From Dokdonella sp. (GTDB lineage: Bacteria; Pseudomonadota; Gammaproteobacteria; Xanthomonadales; Rhodanobacteraceae), in contig JANQAE010000001.1 in NCBI GenBank assembly GCA_024707225.1, positions 744,001 through 808,000 on the forward strand: a DNA stretch of 64,000 bases, given 5' to 3'. The notes under the pieces were generated by a model. The model did not search any database. It was not told the DNA's origin and saw only the letters and a program-made list of their open reading frames with translations. The translations under genes and the position numbers were made by a program. The stretch's first letter is position 1. The number at the start of each line of letters is the position of its first letter. Shown here in pieces: positions 59,489 to 64,000 of this stretch.

Positions 59489-61081
59489 ATGAGCGAACGG
59501 AGAGGGGGTGAAAACGGACACGCATCCGACACGATCGCGAAGCTCAATGCGCAGGTCGAGGCGGTTCGCGCCGAGCTCTCGCGCCTGCGCGGCGAACTGG
59601 CCGTTCTCCGCGCAGAAGAACACATGAGCCGGCCGGCCGTGCTGAAGGCTGCCAACGAAAGGCTCGTGGTCGCCGCGCTCCACGCCAGCGCGGAGGCGGA
59701 GGCGGCCCGGAAGAGCCTTGCCGAGCTGGTCGTCACAGGGCAGCGGGACGTCCTGACCAATACGCCCAATCGCGCGCTCGCGCTCGAGCGGCTCGACAAT
59801 GCGATCGGGATGGCGAAGCGGCACGATGCGATGGTGGCCGTACTCTTCGTCGACCTCGATCAGCTCAAATCGATCAACGATTCACTCGGCCACGCCTACG
59901 GCGACGCGGCTCTGCAACTGGTGGCCCGGCGGCTGGAGTCCGTCGTTCGCGATACCGACACGGTGAGCCGGCACGGCGGCGACGAGTTCGTGGTTCTGCT
60001 CAGCGAAGTCTCCCGGCTGAGCGACGCCGGAGACGTCGCCGGCAAGATGCTGCAGGTCCTGTCGGCGCCTGCCGAGATCCAAGGACATATGCTGAGCCTG
60101 ACCGCGAGCATCGGCATCGCCGTGTTCCCGCTCGATGCCTCCACCGGATCGCGGTTGATCGACGCTGCGGACAGCGCGATGTACGTGGTCAAGCGTCGCG
60201 GCGGTAGCGGTTACGGTTTTCACGATCCGGTACGCATGGCCGCCCAGGTAACGGCTCCGGACTCGGTGACGGGACGCCCGGTTCAAGCGGAGTGGAGCGG
60301 CGGTGCGGCTGACCTGCGCCAGGTCAACGAACAGCTGATGGTGTCAGCGCTCGCGGCCCAGGCGCTCGGGGACCTCGCCGACGAAGGCCGCAACAAGCAG
60401 ATCAAATGCATGGCGACCATCGCGCACGAACTGCGCCACCAGCTCACCCCGATCAAGCTCGCCGCCGACCTGTTGATTTCCGAGGGTGTGGACGACGCGA
60501 GGCTCAGGCAGTTGCAGGCCGTCATCGAGAACGAGCTCGGTCAGCTGGCCCGTCTCGTCGACGATCTCCTCGACCGAGCGGGAGGCGGCGCCGGCAAGCG
60601 CGATCCGGACCTGTGCGACGTCGATCTGGCTGCTGTACTGAAATTGACGATCGACGCCGGCATGCCCCGCATCATGGAGCGAGGTCAGCACGTGAAGGCC
60701 GGCCTTCCGTCGGAGCCGGTCGTCGTGCGCGGCGACACCGTATGCCTGGCGCGGGTTTTCAGTGCCTTGCTCGAGAACGCGTCGCAATCCACGCATACGG
60801 GCGGCCACATCGAGGTCAGCGCCGCGGTCGCCGTCGACGAGGTCGCGGTCAGCATCTGCGACGACGGCATCGGCATCCGTGCCGACGCGCTGGAGCATGT
60901 CTTCGATCGATTCGTGCCGCAGATCGGTGCGTCGGCGCTGCATGGCCGCAGGCTCGGCGTCGGTTTGGCCGTCGTGCATGAACTGGTCACTGCGCATCGG
61001 GGAACCGTCAGCGCGGCGAGCGGCGGCACCGGCCAGGGCAGCCGGTTCACGGTCACGCTGCCGCTGGCCGGTCCTGAGTGA
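59489..61081 (+). CDS. GGDEF diguanylate cyclase fused to a histidine kinase
   Basis: A 530-residue cytosolic protein. Residues ~10-85: coiled coil. Residues ~88-250: GGDEF domain with intact catalytic GGDEF (163-167) and an inhibitory RxxD site (RDTD) five residues before it. Residues ~300-375: HisKA with H313 in IAHELRHQL. Residues ~400-530: HATPase with N430 (LENASQ), DDGIGIRADALEHVFDRF and GVGLAVVHELV. Both enzymes look active. No receiver domain is attached or adjacent. ATG 59489 has a GAGGG site; ATG 59465 (overlapping the KaiC stop) is also possible. Likely the output of the KaiC unit. Confidence 0.9.
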   Translation: MSERRGGENGHASDTIAKLNAQVEAVRAELSRLRGELAVLRAEEHMSRPAVLKAANERLVVAALHASAEAEAARKSLAELVVTGQRDVLTNTPNRALALERLDNAIGMAKRHDAMVAVLFVDLDQLKSINDSLGHAYGDAALQLVARRLESVVRDTDTVSRHGGDEFVVLLSEVSRLSDAGDVAGKMLQVLSAPAEIQGHMLSLTASIGIAVFPLDASTGSRLIDAADSAMYVVKRRGGSGYGFHDPVRMAAQVTAPDSVTGRPVQAEWSGGAADLRQVNEQLMVSALAAQALGDLADEGRNKQIKCMATIAHELRHQLTPIKLAADLLISEGVDDARLRQLQAVIENELGQLARLVDDLLDRAGGGAGKRDPDLCDVDLAAVLKLTIDAGMPRIMERGQHVKAGLPSEPVVVRGDTVCLARVFSALLENASQSTHTGGHIEVSAAVAVDEVAVSICDDGIGIRADALEHVFDRFVPQIGASALHGRRLGVGLAVVHELVTAHRGTVSAASGGTGQGSRFTVTLPLAGPE

Positions 61082-61359
61082 CGGTGCTCGCGTATACCTC
61101 CTTCTGAATGAGGCGAATGAGGCGGTCGCCCCAGGTGGACGCGAGTACGACACGGGGGTTGCGCCGTATCCCGGCCGGCATGCGACGCCTGGCTGCTGCC
61201 GGCGTCTTCGGTGGCGGCATCAATCCGTTCCAGGGCCGCGAGAACGGCAGAGAGGCCGTCCAGCCATGCCGCTCGGTTCCCGCGGCGCCATCCCGGGCTG
61301 CTCGGCGAGGTTCGCAGCATGACCGGAACCGCCTCGCGCACGGCTGATGCGTGCGACGG

Positions 61360-63424
61360 TCAGGCGAGGTGCGCGGCCAGCTCCGTCGGCGCGCAGGGTA
61401 TCCCGAGGTGGAAGCCCTGCAGCGAAGTACAGCCGAGCTCGGTCAGCAGATGCTGCTGGTCGGCGGTCTCGACGCCCTCGGCGATGACCGCCAGATTCAG
61501 CGTGCGGCCGAGCGCGATGATCGCCGACACGATTGCGGCGTCCTCGCCGCCGCGGACCAGGTCCTTGACGAACGCACGGTCGATCTTCAGCTCGCTGGCC
61601 GGCAGGCGCTTGAGATACAGCAGGCTCGAATAGCCGGTGCCGAAATCGTCGATCGAGATGCCTACGCCGAGTTCGGCGAGGCGCCGCAGGATCGCCAGGC
61701 TCGCTTCCGGATCGCGCATCGCGGTGGACTCGGTGATCTCCAGCACCAGCGATCCGGGCGGTATCGCATGCGTGGTCAGCGCGTCGCTGATCTTGCCGAA
61801 CAGCCCCGCCGAGCGGAACTGCGCCGGCGAGAGGTTGACCGACACCGACGGCACGTCCAGGCCCTGCGCGCGCCACTCGGCGAGCTGGCGGCAGGCCTCG
61901 TTGATCACCCAGCGTCCGATCTCGAGGATCAGGCCGCTCTTCTCGGCCAGCGGGATGAAGCGGTCCGGCAGGATCATGCCGTGCTCGGGATGGGGCCAGC
62001 GCAACAGGGCCTCCACACCGACCGGCGGCCCGGACGGTGCCTTGAGCTTGATCTGGTAGTGCAGCGACAGCTGGTCCAGCGCCAGCGCCCGGCGCAGATC
62101 CTGGGTCAGCGCCAGCTCCTCGTGGGCGCCGCGGTTCATCGACGGCTCGAACAGGCAGTAGGCGTTGCGCCCCTGATCCTTGGCCGAGTACATCGCCGCG
62201 TCGGCATTGGCGAGCAGTTCGCGCGCGCCGGTGCCGTCGGAACCGAAGATCGCCACACCGATGCTCGCGGTGATGCCGATCTCGCCGCGTTCGACCTGCA
62301 CCGGCAGCGCGATCTGCTGCAGTAGCTTTTCGGCGAGCGTCGCCGCGTTCTGACGCATCGTCGACGTCGGCCAGCACGACGAACTCGTCGCCGCCCAGGC
62401 GCGCCAGTGTATCGCCGGCGCGGATGCTGGCCTGCAGGCGGTGGGCCAGTTCGAGCAGCAGCTTGTCGCCGATCGGATGGCCGTAGGCGTCGTTGACGGC
62501 CTTGAAGCCGTCGAGGTCGACGAACAGCAGCGCGAAGCGCTGGTCGTTGCGCGACGCGCGGCGGATCGCGTGCTCGAGACGGTCCTCGAGCAGCAACCGG
62601 TTCGGCAGCTTGGTCAGATTGTCGTGCAGCGCGAGATAGGTCAGCTCCTGGTTCGCCTTCTTCAGCGAATCGGTCAGCAAGGTGGTGCGTTCCTGCAGAC
62701 GGCGATCGAGCAGCGCGGTCACCAGCGCCATGCCGAGAATCGCGAACGTCGTGGTCCCGACCAGGCTCGCGAGCCAGTGCTGCGGGATGCCGCCCGACAG
62801 CGCCGCGCCGCAGAAGCTGCCTTCGGGAAAGCGCGCCGCGGCCATGCCGGTGTAGTGCATGCCGACGATCGCCAGCCCCATGACCAGTGCGGCGACCAGG
62901 CGGTGGCGGCCGACGCCCTTGTCGGCGTCTCGGCGCAGCGAGAACGCGATCCACAGCGCCGTGCCCGCTGCGGCCACCGCGATCAGGATCGAGGCCGCGA
63001 ACCAGGTCGGGTCGTAGTCGATGCCCGGTGCCATGCGCATCGCCGCCATGCCGACGTAGTGCATCGCGGCGATGCCGCTGCCGAGCACGGCAGCCGCGAA
63101 ACACAGTCTGCGCGGCGGCAGGCTCGGTCCGGACACGACCCACAGCGCGTAGCCGGAGCTGGCGATCGCGATCAGCAGCGAGTACAGCGTGATCGCCAGG
63201 TCGTAACCGAGCGGGATCGGCAGCTGGAACGCCAGCATGCCGATGAAGTGCATCGACCAGATCCCGAAGCCCATCGCGATCGCGCCACCGATCAGCCAGC
63301 CGCGCGCCGCCCAGCCGCGGCTGGCGTCGATGCGTCCGGCCATGTCGAGCGCGACGAACGAGGCGAGCGCTGCGACCAGGAACGAGGTGGCGACCAGCGC
63401 GAGATTGTAGGTGCCGACGAGCAT
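61360..63424 (-). CDS. MHYT-GGDEF-EAL c-di-GMP turnover protein (frame broken)
   Basis: About 687 residues. The N-terminus is a seven-helix MHYT sensor with three motifs (SMHFIGM, AMHYVGM, GMHYTGM). GGDEF follows with ARLGGDEFVVL and an RAGD inhibitory site, then EAL with VGVEALLRW, LEITESTAM, SIDDFGTGYSS and AEGVET, so the phosphodiesterase looks active. The frame breaks near 62345-62362 (between DVDDAS and NAATLAEKLL); one extra base, perhaps A62353, or two missing bases explain it. It converges on the GGDEF-kinase gene. Confidence 0.88.
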
Positions 63425-64000
63425 CGATTGGGCCGGAAAAGGATTTGTCCAAAAATAGCAATTAGCATGCCACGGAGGTACGAGCCCACACGCGCGTCGC
63501 GGGCGCGCGATCGCAGGTCCGGAAACGGCGCGCGGTCCTAAAATGACGAAAACGTCAGACCGGCAGACGGGCAGCGGCGATCCGGAGGGCCGCGATCTCG
63601 CGAGAAGCCGAATCGCGTGGAATCGATGACGGCGGCGGTTTGCCTGGCCGCTCCGTGCGCGTTGACCATTCCGTTCACGTTTTTTCCGAGGTCATCAGCG
63701 GCGCTGCGATGACGGACCTCTGTCCGATTGGCACGCCGGTGACGACGGACGCATGCGGGCTGGGGACGCGACGTGAAGTCCCGGGTTCCCGACGCGCCGG
63801 CCCCGTGGTTCGGATAAGGAGGGCGCTACCGCGGCACCGGCCCGAGCGGCCCGGATGGCGCCGGCCACGCGTGGGCGCTCGTGCGCGCGGCGGGACGCTC
63901 AGCCAGACGGCGCGTGGGTCGATGGGACCGGCAACGTCGCCTGGCACGCTGCCTGGCCGACGTGCGCGTCGGGCGCATGCATCCGAATGGCGTCGATCTG
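63425..64000. other. terminal region without a clear gene
   Basis: About 575 bp to the window end. The stretch just upstream of the MHYT gene is AT-rich (near 63440-63470) and should hold its promoter. The only notable open frame (90 codons on the minus strand, 63675-63947) has an atypical, Arg/Pro-rich product and no ribosome site, so I do not call it. Confidence 0.5.

Noticed and set aside
63675-63947. 90-codon minus-strand open frame near the window end
   Set aside because: No ribosome site, an Arg/Pro-rich product and no family match.

Overview
This is a GC-rich gammaproteobacterial chromosome segment. Gene content suggests Lysobacterales (Xanthomonadales), perhaps near Rhodanobacteraceae: a Xanthomonas-type SUF regulator ahead of sufBCDS, an AmgK-MurU pair, a KdkA-type Kdo kinase, ScpAB/SMC, and a divergent-style ppsA/ppsR region. 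Family placement is an inference from gene content. I see no rRNA, tRNA, integrase or insertion sequence.

Layout. 1-10.8 kb: a CsgG-like exported protein; rluB-scpB-scpA on the minus strand; yciI-like, bolA-like, a parvulin lipoprotein, smc and zipA on the plus strand, so all three condensin subunits lie together. 10.9-16 kb: a DUF3108 protein and two exported proteins, one with five Ig-like repeats and a degenerate zinc-peptidase motif. 16-23 kb: purN-purM, a DUF2066 protein, a CDP-alcohol phosphatidyltransferase, an AI-2E-type permease running without a stop into hda, and murU-amgK. 23-29 kb: the SUF Fe-S assembly operon plus an acetyltransferase and a truncated Fur-like protein. 29.5-38.7 kb: an iron block with two palindromic Fur-box-like sites, a PepSY/DUF2271/DUF4198/ApbE/flavoreductase operon, a Fiu-type TonB receptor, a PiuC-type hydroxylase and a Sel1 protein. 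38.7-42.2 kb: a Rieske protein, an orphan type I-C-like CRISPR array (7 repeats) and ppsA. 42.4-50.2 kb: a winged-helix/TPR regulator, two exported proteins, ppsR and a DUF1249 protein. 50.2-55 kb: a heptosyltransferase-like gene divergent from kdkA, an MBL-fold hydrolase and moaA-C-D-E. 55-64 kb: sodC, a small EF-hand protein, a hypothetical gene, then a three-gene operon (small helical protein, double-domain KaiC ATPase, GGDEF-histidine kinase fusion) and a convergent MHYT-GGDEF-EAL gene.

Most promising as an undescribed system is the KaiC operon at 57563-61081. Its overlapping genes join a KaiC-like ATPase that appears to lack the clock phosphosites to a single polypeptide carrying both a diguanylate cyclase and a histidine kinase. 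A c-di-GMP turnover protein lies next door.

Caution on sequence quality: at least six genes (scpA, smc, the winged-helix/TPR regulator, kdkA, moaE, the GGDEF-EAL gene) have single frame breaks. Five fit one missing base, two of them in G5 runs. This looks like assembly or base-calling error rather than gene decay, so apparent fusions and pseudogenes here should be read with care.
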